From Candidatus Thiodictyon syntrophicum (GTDB lineage Bacteria > Pseudomonadota > Gammaproteobacteria > Chromatiales > Chromatiaceae), in NCBI RefSeq assembly GCF_002813775.1, contig NZ_CP020370.1, forward strand, positions 2,629,501-2,693,500: DNA of 64,000 nt, given 5' to 3'. The translations under genes were made by a program, and so were the position numbers. Shown piece after piece: positions 34,671 to 43,166 of this stretch. The notes beneath the pieces were generated by a model. It was given only the letters and a program-made list of their open reading frames with translations. It searched no databases and was not told the origin of the DNA. Position 1 is the stretch's first letter. The number at the start of each line of letters is the position of its first letter.

Positions 34671-34932
34671 GAGTTCGTGTCCCGGCGCCCGCTCCAGGTC
34701 GCGGATCGCCTGCGCGATACGCGCCTCGTCCAGCCAGGGCTGACCGTCGCGCAGGTTGATCCGTTAGAGCGCCGCGGCCAGGCGCCCGCGCAGCAGCACC
34801 TCCTGCGAGCTGGTTCGCTCGGTGGACTCCGGCAGGTCCGGGTCGCCCTGGATCCACATCCCAGCCCATGGCCTGAAGCTGCCGACAGAAGGGCAGTTCC
34901 ACCAGGTCGCGTTCCCACTCGATCTTGCTCAT
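34671..34932 (-). pseudogene. Broken 5' end of hsdR
   Basis: The original start is clear: ATG 34932 gives MSKIEWERDLVELPFCRQLQ, AMGWDV. Near 34855 the frame shifts and the family sequence goes on as QGDPDLPESTERTSSQEVLL, then RGRLAAAL, a TAA stop (34764-34766), and RINLRDGQPWLDEARI leading into the long frame. One frameshift and one nonsense change thus separate the true start from the body of HsdR. Confidence 0.78.
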
Positions 34933-35064
34933 CTGCTTGCCTGTGCTGTTGACCTGACCCTGCAGCCCCGAGAATCGGGGCGAAATCGCTCTTATGGGCA
35001 GCGGTGGGGTTGTGCTATTTTTCGCTCGAAATCGCGTAAGACTTTGTTTCTATATTACCGCGCA

Positions 35065-36384
35065 CTATTTCGGTGCAATTGGGCTTGTGCTAAGGCTTGT
35101 GCTAAACAGCGCACCCTGCAGCAACTCGACCCACTCCGGAGCCAGGGCGTAGGCACGTACGCGTTGCGCCCCGGCGCGTGCGGGAAGGACAAAGCCCTCG
35201 CCCCGCCACCGCTCCAACCATTCCCGAGCCGTGTTGGCCGACACGCCGAACCACTCGACCATATCACCGGGGCTGAAGCTCATGGCGGTGGCCCCTTGTT
35301 CAAGTCCGCGCATCAGCAGGCGTGTCAGCAATTGCTGTTGCACCCGGCGCAACGATTCCCACGGTGGGGCTGCGCGACGCTGCGGGGCGTACAGTTCGAT
35401 CGCCTGTCGATGCAGCGACTCAGCGGCCCGGGCCATGGTTGCCAGGAAATAGGTCAGCCATTGCGTGTGGTCGGCATCATGACGGCCATCGTAGAAATTC
35501 ACCGGCAGGGCCATCTGGAGATTATCGTAATAGGCCCGCAGGTCTGCCGTATAGTGCTCTTCGAGCGACAGGAAACCGCGTATCTCGTAACCGCTGCGCC
35601 ACAGTTCCACCGTCGCCAGGGCCCGGGCCGTGCGGCCGTTGCCGTCGCTGAATGGATGGATGCTGACGAAGCGATGAGCGAGCAGCCCGGCGCGTGCCGG
35701 TCCGGGCAACAGGGCGGCCTCCGGTCCGGTCCACCAGGCAGCCAAATCGGCCATGAGTACCGGCACGTCCTTCGGCACGGGCGGGGCATAATCGATGCGA
35801 CGCGTAGCCGTATCCACCACTGGACATTCCTCGCGGCGGTAGTTGCTGCGCAGGCCCCGCCGGCCCACACCGCGCACCAGGATGATGCCGTGCAACTCCC
35901 GAATCAGCTCCTCGGACGGTACCCGGCTGGCCTCGATCTGCTCCTCGATCCACTCCAACGCCCGCCAGTAGTTGCGCACCTCCTGTTGCATCTCGGTCTG
36001 GGTCTTGCCGACCGCCAATACCGCCTGACCGACCTCGACGGTATTGAGCGTATTGCCCTCGATGCGGGTCGAATGCCGGGTCGCCCGCTGCCGGGCCGCC
36101 TGGCGCAGGCGCAGTTCCTGGTCGGGCGGCAAGGGCAGTACGGCGATGACTGAACGCGCGGATTCGATCAGGGCCAGGTCACGCACCATGGCGTGACTAT
36201 AGCTGAAGCGCGCGCGGAAGGTCAGGGGTAGGGCGTCGCCGGGCAGGGCTTGGGGGTCCGGTGGCGATGGGGTCAGCGGGAGCCCAGCCTCGGTGATCCA
36301 TCGCTCGATCAGTTGCAGCCGAACGGCCAAACCGGCCCGGTCCACTACGTCCTCGTCAGGCGTCTCGGCCACCATCCGCAGCAA
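35065..36384 (-). CDS. Fic family protein
   Basis: A 439-residue protein with the Fic motif HPFSDGNGRTARAL (about residue 240), which binds ATP and transfers AMP to hydroxyl side chains of target proteins. An upstream inhibitory-type helix STRIEGNTL (about 126) matches the (S/T)xxxE(G/N) alpha-inh motif, so activity is probably auto-inhibited. A C-terminal winged helix (EWFGVSANTAREWLERWRGE) suggests DNA binding. The family core starts near LTFRARFSYSH; the first 55 residues are an extension next to the prophage edge. It lies upstream of hsdR in the same direction, in a defence-type neighbourhood where hsdM and hsdS would be expected. Confidence 0.85.
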   Translation of the reverse strand: MLRMVAETPDEDVVDRAGLAVRLQLIERWITEAGLPLTPSPPDPQALPGDALPLTFRARFSYSHAMVRDLALIESARSVIAVLPLPPDQELRLRQAARQRATRHSTRIEGNTLNTVEVGQAVLAVGKTQTEMQQEVRNYWRALEWIEEQIEASRVPSEELIRELHGIILVRGVGRRGLRSNYRREECPVVDTATRRIDYAPPVPKDVPVLMADLAAWWTGPEAALLPGPARAGLLAHRFVSIHPFSDGNGRTARALATVELWRSGYEIRGFLSLEEHYTADLRAYYDNLQMALPVNFYDGRHDADHTQWLTYFLATMARAAESLHRQAIELYAPQRRAAPPWESLRRVQQQLLTRLLMRGLEQGATAMSFSPGDMVEWFGVSANTAREWLERWRGEGFVLPARAGAQRVRAYALAPEWVELLQGALFSTSLSTSPIAPK

Positions 36385-36431
36385 GGCGCCTCGCTCGCCG
36401 ACGCTGATGACGACCGCCGAGGACTCTACTG

Positions 36432-38063
36432 ATGGGACTGCTCCGCACCGCCGCCGCCGCGCTCGCCGATTATTTCGGCCGCCCGGTCGCCCCCAAGACC
36501 CTGGCCGCGCGCCAGACCGAAGGCGCGAGCACGCAGGCGCTGGCGCGCACCTGGGCCGGGCACCCGGTGCGCGGCCTGACCCCGGAACGCCTGGCCGCGC
36601 TGCTGGAGGGCGCCGAGACCGGCGACCTGACGCAGCAGGCCGAACTGTACTTGGACATGGAAGAGCGCGACCCGCACCTGCACGCCGAGATGGCCAAGCG
36701 CCGCCGGGCGATCCTGAGCATCCCCTGGAGCATCGAGCCGCCGCGCGACCCCAGCGGCAAGGAGAAACGCCAGGCCAAGGCCGTGGCGGGGCTGCTGGGC
36801 GGCATCCCGGATCTGGAAGATGTCCTGCTCGACCTGATGGACGCGGTGGGCCATGGCTTCAGTTGCCTTGAGGTCACCTGGTCAGGCCCCAGCACCGAAC
36901 GCCTGCCGGTCCACATCGAACACCGGCCGCAGACCTGGTTCCAGTTGGACAAGGGCACCCGCACCCAGTTGCGCCTGCGCGACGGGTCCGCGGACGGCGC
37001 CGACCTGTGGCCCTTCGGCTGGCTCACCCACACCCACCGCGCGCGCTCCGGCTATCTGGCGCGCGCCGGGCTCTATCGCATCCTCGCCTGGCCCTGGATC
37101 ATGCGGCAGTTCAGCCTGCGCGACATGGCCGAGTGGCTGGAGATCTACGGCTTACCCATGCGCTTGGGTTATTACCCCAGCGGCGCGGGCTCCACCGAGA
37201 AGGCCACCCTGTTCCGCGCCGTGCGCGACCTGGGCCGCCACGCCGCCGGCATCATGCCCGAGGGGATGCGCATCGACCTGCTGGCCGCCGCCGAGGGCCA
37301 GGCGGACCCCTTCCTGGCGATGGTCGAGTATGCCGACGCCGTCATGTCGCGCGCCATCCTGGGCGGCAGCCTCTCCAGCACCCCGGGCGCGACCGGCATG
37401 GGTTCCGGGGTCGCGGACCTGCAAGGGGAGGTCAAGCGCGACCTGCTGCTGTCGGACGCGCGTCAGGTGCAGAGCACCCTGAGCCGTGACCTGGTCTATC
37501 CGGTCGCGGCCCTCAACGGCCTGGTCGATGATCCGCGCCGGGCGCCGGTGTGGCGCTTCGATACCCGCGAGCCGGCGGACCTGACCGCCTTCTCGACCTC
37601 CTTGCAGCGGCTCACCGCGTCCGGCATGGGGACCTTCATCCCGGTGTCCTGGGTGCGCGAGCAGACCGGCATCCCGGAGCCAGCGGGGGATGAGCCGACC
37701 CTGGGAGCCGGGGCGTCCCGCCCCGGCGTGCCGGAGGTGACCGCGGCACCCGCTGCGGACATCACGGCCCTGGCCGCCGCCGCCACCGGCCGGGGCGGGA
37801 CGCCCCGGCTCCCGCCCGACTACGCCGTGACCCACACCGCGGCCCTGGCCCGGCTGGCCGAACCCGCCATGGTCGCCATGGCCGGCGCGGTGCGGGGCGA
37901 ACTGGACGCGGCGCTGGCCGCGGGAGAAGACATGGCGAGTTTTAACGCCCGGTTACTGGGCATGTATCCGGCATTACCGGACGGTTCCCTGGTCGCGGTG
38001 CTGGCCGAGGGGCTGGCGGCGGCCGACCTGGCCGGACGCTATGACGTGGCGCAAGGCGACTGA
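36432..38063 (+). CDS. Phage portal protein, DUF935 (Mu gp29-like)
   Basis: A 543-residue portal protein that would form the dodecameric DNA entry ring of the head. Family features: YLDMEERDPHLHAEMAKRRR (about residues 75-94), the IPWSIEPP strand, WIMRQFSLRDMAEWLEIYGL (about 222-241), MPEGMRIDLLAAAEG and YADAVMSRAILGGSLSS (about 300-316). The Ala/Pro-rich C-terminal 120 residues are variable. ATG 36432 overlaps an upstream TGA, as if a terminase gene once preceded it, but only Fic sequence on the other strand lies there now. Confidence 0.9.
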   Translation: MGLLRTAAAALADYFGRPVAPKTLAARQTEGASTQALARTWAGHPVRGLTPERLAALLEGAETGDLTQQAELYLDMEERDPHLHAEMAKRRRAILSIPWSIEPPRDPSGKEKRQAKAVAGLLGGIPDLEDVLLDLMDAVGHGFSCLEVTWSGPSTERLPVHIEHRPQTWFQLDKGTRTQLRLRDGSADGADLWPFGWLTHTHRARSGYLARAGLYRILAWPWIMRQFSLRDMAEWLEIYGLPMRLGYYPSGAGSTEKATLFRAVRDLGRHAAGIMPEGMRIDLLAAAEGQADPFLAMVEYADAVMSRAILGGSLSSTPGATGMGSGVADLQGEVKRDLLLSDARQVQSTLSRDLVYPVAALNGLVDDPRRAPVWRFDTREPADLTAFSTSLQRLTASGMGTFIPVSWVREQTGIPEPAGDEPTLGAGASRPGVPEVTAAPAADITALAAAATGRGGTPRLPPDYAVTHTAALARLAEPAMVAMAGAVRGELDAALAAGEDMASFNARLLGMYPALPDGSLVAVLAEGLAAADLAGRYDVAQGD

Positions 38064-38065
38064 CG

Positions 38066-38413
38066 ATGTATCCCAGGTGCATGATGACATTACGGCAACA
38101 ACAGTCAAAATTCGCAAGCATGATTCCGGGCTTGATCCAGCACGCCATCGCCCTGGGCTACGAGGTGACGCTCGGCGACGCCTATCGCGACCCGCGGGTG
38201 CATGGGGCGTCCGGGATCAAAAAAGGCTACGGCGCGGCCAAGAGCTTCCACAAGCGGCGCCTCGCCATCGACCTGAACCTATTCCGGGGCGGGAAGTATC
38301 TGGACGGGACCGACGCGCATCGGCCGCTCGGGGAATGGTGGGAAGCGCAAGGGGGCACCTGGGGCGGGCGATTCCGCGACGGCAACCACTACTCGCTCGG
38401 CGAACATGCCTGA
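38066..38413 (+). CDS. M15 family peptidase (phage endolysin-like)
   Basis: A 115-residue zinc peptidase of the M15 D-Ala-D-Ala/L-Ala-D-Glu type. The core reads ALGYEVTLGDAYRDPRVHG, SFHKRRLAIDLNLF (zinc ligands His and Asp, about residues 73-80) and GNHYSLGEHA (third ligand His). Such proteins cut the peptide stems of peptidoglycan and are common phage endolysins. The true start may be the third ATG (38084, MTLRQQQSKFA), which matches the family. No holin gene is adjacent. It lies between portal and the F-like gene, unlike in Mu, and overlaps the next gene by eight bases. Confidence 0.85.
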   Translation: MYPRCMMTLRQQQSKFASMIPGLIQHAIALGYEVTLGDAYRDPRVHGASGIKKGYGAAKSFHKRRLAIDLNLFRGGKYLDGTDAHRPLGEWWEAQGGTWGGRFRDGNHYSLGEHA

Positions 38414-39224
38414 TCCCGCCTACGGCTCACTGCCCTTCGCTGAGCAGATCGCCTTCTTCAAGGCGAAGCTGAACCTGCCCACCGAGCACTGGGACGACCT
38501 CCTGGGCGCGGCGCACGACCGCGCCTTTGTGGTGGCCGGGGCGACCAAGGCGGACCTGATCGCCGACCTCAACACGGCGGTGCTCAAAGGCATCGAGCAG
38601 GGCACGACGCTGGCGGAGTTCGCGCGCGACTTTGACGCCCTGGTGGAAAAGCACGGCTGGACCGGTTGGACCGGGGAGGGCAGCGCGGCGGGCCGGGCCT
38701 GGCGCACTGAGGTTATCTACAGCACCAACCTGCGCACCAGCTACGCCGCCGGGCGCTGGGCGCAGATTCAGGCGGGCAAGGCCGACCGGCCGTATCTGCT
38801 TTATCGTCACAGTGACGGCGTGCTCGACCCGCGCCCGGAGCATCTGGCCTGGGACGGCCTGGCGCTGCCGGTCGATGACCCGTTTTGGCAGACGCACTAT
38901 CCGCCCAACGGCTGGGGCTGCCAGTGCCGGGTGTTCGCGGTCAATGACCAGGACCTGGAGAAGCTGGGTAAGGCCGGGCCGGACCGGGCGCCGGTACCGC
39001 CGGGGGATACCAGCGGGATCGGGCGGGGGTGGGATTATGCGCCGGGGGCGAGTCTCCAGAATCTGCTCGGGACGGTCCAGGCCAAGGCGGCGGGGCTGCC
39101 GGGGGCGCTCGGGCGGGATCTGCTGGCAGCGCTGCGGACCTTCACCGAAGGCCGTCCGCCGGCAGACGCCGAGCCGCCGCGCGACGGCGACCAGCCCGCC
39201 GGGGCGGGACGCCCCGCCTCCTGA
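38406..39224 (+). CDS. Phage head morphogenesis protein (Mu F / gp30-like)
   Basis: A 272-residue minor head protein of the SPP1 gp7/Mu F family. Visible features: an N-terminal PFAEQIAFFKAKLNLPTEHW stretch, EVIYSTNLRTSYAAGRWAQI (about residues 102-121), YLLYRHSDGVLDPRPEHLAW and the family Cys/Trp motif YPPNGWGCQCRVFAVND (about 165-181). The protein joins the prohead near the portal. Its end is Pro/Asp-rich. It overlaps the G-like gene by one base at ATGA. Confidence 0.9.
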   Translation: MPDPAYGSLPFAEQIAFFKAKLNLPTEHWDDLLGAAHDRAFVVAGATKADLIADLNTAVLKGIEQGTTLAEFARDFDALVEKHGWTGWTGEGSAAGRAWRTEVIYSTNLRTSYAAGRWAQIQAGKADRPYLLYRHSDGVLDPRPEHLAWDGLALPVDDPFWQTHYPPNGWGCQCRVFAVNDQDLEKLGKAGPDRAPVPPGDTSGIGRGWDYAPGASLQNLLGTVQAKAAGLPGALGRDLLAALRTFTEGRPPADAEPPRDGDQPAGAGRPAS

Positions 39225-39763
39225 TGGCCGGCACCAACATCACCATCCGCGTCGACGACGCCGCCGTGCGTGCGGCCCTGGGCGCCCTGATTGCCAAGGT
39301 CGGCAAGCCGGCGGCGGCCCTGCGCGACATCGGCGAGTACCTGCTGCTGGCCACCGACCAGCGCTTCCGCGCCCAGCGCGCGCCCGACGGCACGCCCTGG
39401 GCGCCCAACAGCGATGTGACCCTGCTGCGCGCGCTCGGGCGCGGCGGGCTGTCGCGGCGGCGCACCGCGAGCGGCGGGCGCACCCTGACCGCCAGCGGCG
39501 CGCGGCGCCTGGCCGTGAAGATGATCCTGCGCCAGAAGGGATTCCTGCAGGACACCCTGCGCTATGACCTCACCGCGGGCGGCACCGGGCTTCAGTTCGG
39601 CACCGACCGCAAGTACGGGGCGATGCAGCAATTCGGCGGCACCCGCAGCCAGTGGCCGCACCTGTGGGGGGACATCCCGGCGCGGCCGTTCCTGGGTGTG
39701 ACGGGGGAGGATTCGTCGGAAATCCTCGCCCTCCTGCGCCGACACCTGGTGCAGGCGCTGTAG
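39224..39763 (+). CDS. Phage virion morphogenesis protein (Mu G / gp31-like)
   Basis: A 179-residue protein of the Mu G tail-completion/virion morphogenesis family. It has IGEYLLLATDQRFRAQRAPD (about residues 39-58), a typical WAPNS segment, FGTDRKYGAMQQFGGT (about 122-137) and IPARPFLGVTGED near the end. It is needed for joining heads and tails in Mu. The ATG at 39224 overlaps the previous stop codon. Confidence 0.88.
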   Translation: MAGTNITIRVDDAAVRAALGALIAKVGKPAAALRDIGEYLLLATDQRFRAQRAPDGTPWAPNSDVTLLRALGRGGLSRRRTASGGRTLTASGARRLAVKMILRQKGFLQDTLRYDLTAGGTGLQFGTDRKYGAMQQFGGTRSQWPHLWGDIPARPFLGVTGEDSSEILALLRRHLVQAL

Positions 39764-39976
39764 CCGACCGTTACCGGGATGCGGAACCCCGTTTAAACCC
39801 CGTTTAAATCGCTCCCAAATCGAGCGGCGGGGGTCCCCCGGTGCATCCCCCGCGGCGCGGCGCTCCAAGGGCTCAAATCGCCTCCTATCGGAGGCGCCGC
39901 CCGGCACCATCCGGGACGCCCAAATCCCTCGCTCGCTCCGCCCCGATCGGGCGGCGCGGGCGGGCACAGTGGGGCC
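39764..39976. other. Gap between head genes G and I
   Basis: No gene is seen in 213 bases. It holds ACCCCGTTTAA twice in tandem (about 39786-39807) and a GC-rich inverted stretch near CCTCCTATCGGAGG (39891-39904). It is the likely site of a phage promoter or processing signal. Confidence 0.35.
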
Positions 39977-41065
39977 ATGTCACCGCCCCCCCGCATCGCC
40001 GCCCTCGCGCTCCCCGCTACCGTCGGGGCGGCGCAATTGCTGTTGCCCGCGGGCACCTTCGATGCCCCACGCGGGGCCATGCTGGGCGCGGGCCCCTGGC
40101 ACCTGAGCGAGGCCCAGGGCCGCGCCCAGGCCAGTGCCCTGGCGCAGCACGCGGCGGATCTCCCGATCGACTACGAACACCAGACCCTGCGCGCGGCCGA
40201 CAACGGCCAGCCGGCCCCGGCGGCGGGCTGGATTTGCCCGGCTGACATCCTCTATGAAGCCGGCCGCGGCCTGGTCGCGGCGACGGTGCACTGGACCGAG
40301 CGCGCCGCCGCGTACATCACGGCCGGCGAGTACCGCTATCTATCCCCGGTCTTCACTTACGGCGCCGACGGCGCGGTGCGCGAGCTGCTGCACCTGGCCC
40401 TGACCAACACCCCGGCGCTCGACTATCTACCGGAGGTCGCGCTGGCCGCGGCCTCTCTCCTGTCCCATGCCCCTGCGGAGGCCCCGATGGATGACATGCG
40501 CGAGCGCGTGCTCTACCTGCTGAATCTTCCTATGACCACGAACGACGCGGAGCTGCTCGCCGAACTGGACAAGCTCAAGGCGCTGCTGGGCAACGGCCCC
40601 GACGGCACCGCGGCGACCTCGCTGCCGGCGCTGCTGGCGGAGCGCGACACCCGCATCGCGGCCCTGACGGCCCAGGTGCAGGCCGCCCCGCCGGCGGACC
40701 TGATCACCGAACTGCGCGGCCAAGTGGCGGCCCTGATGGCCGACGGGCAGGCGCGTGCGCGTACCACCCTGCTGGCCGCCGCGGTCGCCGACGGCAGGCT
40801 GCCGCGCGACGGCAAGCTGTTCGCCTATGCGCAGCAACTCAACCCGGACGCCTTGACCGCGCTGCTGGCCGACCTGCCGCCGATCGCGGCGCTGTCGGGC
40901 ACCCAGACCGGCGGCCAGGCCCCGGCGGCGGTCGCCACTGACGCCACCGACGGCGGCCCCTTCACTGCCGCCCTGGCGGCCGAGTTCGGGACCGAGGACG
41001 CCTACCGGGCCTATCAGCGCGCTGAGCAGGACGGGCGCATCAAACACTTTGGAGGTACCAAGTGA
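39977..41065 (+). CDS. Phage capsid protease/scaffold (Mu I / gp32-like)
   Basis: A 362-residue protein that would both process and scaffold the prohead. The protease part shows LPAGTFDAPRGAMLGAGPWH, the LPIDYEHQTLRA segment (about residues 55-66, with the conserved Asp and His) and AAYITAGEYRYLSPVFTYGA (about 109-128). The C-terminal half (about 175-362) is helical and Ala/Leu-rich, as for a scaffold. It overlaps the next gene by four bases (GTGA). Confidence 0.87.
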   Translation: MSPPPRIAALALPATVGAAQLLLPAGTFDAPRGAMLGAGPWHLSEAQGRAQASALAQHAADLPIDYEHQTLRAADNGQPAPAAGWICPADILYEAGRGLVAATVHWTERAAAYITAGEYRYLSPVFTYGADGAVRELLHLALTNTPALDYLPEVALAAASLLSHAPAEAPMDDMRERVLYLLNLPMTTNDAELLAELDKLKALLGNGPDGTAATSLPALLAERDTRIAALTAQVQAAPPADLITELRGQVAALMADGQARARTTLLAAAVADGRLPRDGKLFAYAQQLNPDALTALLADLPPIAALSGTQTGGQAPAAVATDATDGGPFTAALAAEFGTEDAYRAYQRAEQDGRIKHFGGTK

Positions 41066-41823
41066 CCACCCTTGCAGCCAACAAGCCGCGCCCGTTCGAG
41101 TTGGGCGATATGGGGTCATACCCGGTCGCGGCCAGCACGACCATCTATGAGGGGTCCGCGGTCGGTCTGATCGCCGCCAGCGGCTACGCCCGGCCCCTGA
41201 CCAGTGCCGATCGCTTCGTCGGCTTCTGCTTCGCCCCGGTGGTCAACGTGACCGCCGCGGAGTTGCAGGTGCAGGTGCGGCGCAGCGGCGCGGTGCAGTT
41301 GCCGGTGACCGGCGCGGTGATCACCGACGTGGGGATGCCGGTCTATGCCACCGACGACGACGTGTTCACCCTGAGCCCGGTCGGCGGCGTCTTCATCGGC
41401 TTCATCCGGCGCTGGGTGTCATCCGCGGTCGCGGTGGTGGAGTTCGGCCCGCTGCTGGTCGATCCCTATGCCGCCTGGCCGACGCGCGAGGCGGTTGCCA
41501 ACGCCAAGACGCTCGATGCCGAGGACAGCGGCAAGCTCTTTTGGGTCACGGCGGACGCCGGGGTCATCACCCTGCCGGCCATCGCCACCGCCCTGGGCGG
41601 CTGCGCCATCGTCAACGGCGGCGCCTTCGGCACCGTGCTGGTCACCGTCAGCCCGGCCGCGGCCGACATGATCATGGGTCTGGACCTGGCCGGGGTCGAC
41701 GACAAGGACCTGCTCAACACCAAGGCCACCGCCCGCCGCGGCGACCTGGCCGTCCTCATGCACGGCGACGCCGACGGGTATGTCATCACCCGCCTGGTCG
41801 GCACCTGGGCGAAGGAAGGATGA
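41062..41823 (+). CDS. Phage head decoration-like protein
   Basis: A 253-residue protein whose position between protease and capsid, and beta-rich N-terminal half (MGSYPVAASTTIYEGSAVGL, VGGVFIGFIRRWVSS), fit a DUF2190-like or other capsid decoration protein. The second half (about 135-253) has a separate beta pattern (GKLFWVTADAGVITLPAIAT, GDADGYVITRLVGTW) as in phage fibre-like proteins. The precise family is not certain. The start is GTG 41062. The stop codon lies within the first unit of the heptamer repeat array. Confidence 0.6.
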   Translation: MTTLAANKPRPFELGDMGSYPVAASTTIYEGSAVGLIAASGYARPLTSADRFVGFCFAPVVNVTAAELQVQVRRSGAVQLPVTGAVITDVGMPVYATDDDVFTLSPVGGVFIGFIRRWVSSAVAVVEFGPLLVDPYAAWPTREAVANAKTLDAEDSGKLFWVTADAGVITLPAIATALGGCAIVNGGAFGTVLVTVSPAAADMIMGLDLAGVDDKDLLNTKATARRGDLAVLMHGDADGYVITRLVGTWAKEG

Positions 41824-41920
41824 GGGATGAGGGATGAGGGATGAGGGATGAAGGATGAAGGATGAAGGGGGAACCCTGAGCCCGTCGGCGCCTTCAACCT
41901 TCAACCTTCAACCTTCATCC
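41818..41920. repeat. Heptanucleotide repeat array 1 (GGATGAG / GGATGAA, then CCTTCAA)
   Basis: Seven near-perfect heptamers GGATGAG changing to GGATGAA (41818-41868) are followed by CCTTCAA units (41891-41920), which are partly their inverse. The array lies between the decoration-like gene and the capsid gene and includes the stop codon of the former. Confidence 0.9.
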
Positions 41921-41967
41921 TTTCTTGAACCCGCCCCCTTACGCCTTCGTTAAACTGGAGTTAAGCC

Positions 41968-42936
41968 ATGCCTACGATCCCCCAACCCGCCCGCATCAGC
42001 ACCAGCCGCGCCGTCATTGCGCTCTTGGTGCAACAGATGGAAGACGCGCTCGGCGACGACTGGACCGGCCAGATTGCCAACCCGACCCCGTTCGCGTCCG
42101 ATCAGGAGTCCGAGACCTACGCCTGGCTGTCGGAAGTCCCGAAGCTGCGTGAGTGGCTGGGCGGCCGCCAGGCCGTCGGCCTGTCCGAGTCCGGCTTCAC
42201 CATCCGCAACCGCAAGTTCGAGTCGACGATCGAGATTGCCGTGGATTGGATGCGGCGCGATAAGACCGGCCAGATTCGGCAACGCATCAACGAACTGGCC
42301 GACGCTGACCGCGCCCATTGGGCGGAGTTGCTCACTGACCTGATCATTGCCGCTGAGGATACCGTCTGCTATGACGGCCAGTATTTCTTCGACAGCGACC
42401 ACCCGGACCCGAGCCAGGGCACCAGTGCCACCCAGTCCAACGACCTGACCTATGACTCGGTCAGCGTCACGGTGCCGACCACGGTGGAGTTTGTCGCGGC
42501 GACCCTGAGCGCGACCAAGGCGCTGTTGAAGATGCGCACCGAGAAGGGCCGCTATCTGAACGCCGGGGCCAAGCGCTTCACCCTGATGGTGCCGGTCGAC
42601 TTCATGGACGTGGCCGCCGCCGCCCTGGGCGCGACCGTCATCGCCGATACCGTCAGCCGTACCAACACCATTCAGGTGCTGGCCACGCTGGGCGGCTTCG
42701 GCTATGACCTGGTGATCAACCCGCGCCTGACCTGGACCACCAAGTTCGCCCTCTTCCGCGGCGACCGCAACGCCCAGGCACTGATCCGTCAGCAGGAGCA
42801 GGCGACCCAGGTGTCGGCGATTGCGGAGGGCTCCGAGTTGGAGTTCCAGAAGGACGTGCATCAGTACGGGCTCAAGGCGATCCGCGGCGCGGGCTTCGGG
42901 CGCTGGCAGCATTCGGCGCTGCTGACCTTCGTCTGA
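41968..42936 (+). CDS. Mu-like major capsid protein (gpT-like)
   Basis: A 322-residue major head subunit with the HK97-type fold expected of Mu gpT. Motifs typical of Mu-like major heads: ISTSRAVIALLVQQMEDALG, TYAWLSEVPKLREWLGGRQA (about residues 46-65), FTIRNRKFESTIEIAVDWMR (about 77-96), YDGQYFFDSDHPDP (about 137-150) and the end GFGRWQHSALLTFV. Its stop overlaps the next start as TGATG. It should be the most abundant virion protein. Confidence 0.92.
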   Translation: MPTIPQPARISTSRAVIALLVQQMEDALGDDWTGQIANPTPFASDQESETYAWLSEVPKLREWLGGRQAVGLSESGFTIRNRKFESTIEIAVDWMRRDKTGQIRQRINELADADRAHWAELLTDLIIAAEDTVCYDGQYFFDSDHPDPSQGTSATQSNDLTYDSVSVTVPTTVEFVAATLSATKALLKMRTEKGRYLNAGAKRFTLMVPVDFMDVAAAALGATVIADTVSRTNTIQVLATLGGFGYDLVINPRLTWTTKFALFRGDRNAQALIRQQEQATQVSAIAEGSELEFQKDVHQYGLKAIRGAGFGRWQHSALLTFV

Positions 42937-43166
42937 TGGATGAGCTCTGCCACTGTGACGTGATCCGCCTGCCCGGCGCCCCGCCCTGGCGGGCGGGGCG
43001 CGCCTGGCCGCTCGGGCTCACCGCCGCCTTCCTGACCCCGGAGCAGGTTCGGGTCCTCGGTGAGGACCCGGGCTATTCGGTCAGCGACTGGGACCCGGGA
43101 CCGGCCGCCGCTACCCCGGCCCAATCACCCGCCGCCGCGGCCCTGCGCCGCAAGAGGTCCGCTTGA
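42936..43166 (+). CDS. Small phage protein, Mu gp35-like
   Basis: A 76-residue protein between capsid and connector genes. Its middle (LTPEQVRVLGEDPGYSVSDW) resembles the LTxEQxxxLxxDP segment of Mu-like gp35 proteins, which have no proven function. It begins MDELCHCDVIRLPG and ends in Ala/Pro and basic residues. Both ends overlap the neighbouring genes, so it is translated as part of the block. Confidence 0.6.
   Translation: MDELCHCDVIRLPGAPPWRAGRAWPLGLTAAFLTPEQVRVLGEDPGYSVSDWDPGPAAATPAQSPAAAALRRKRSA

Noticed and set aside
41419-41904. Minus-strand frames through the first heptamer array (repeats of HPSS and similar)
   Set aside because: The repeated residues are a translation of the non-coding heptamers; the plus-strand phage gene explains the rest.
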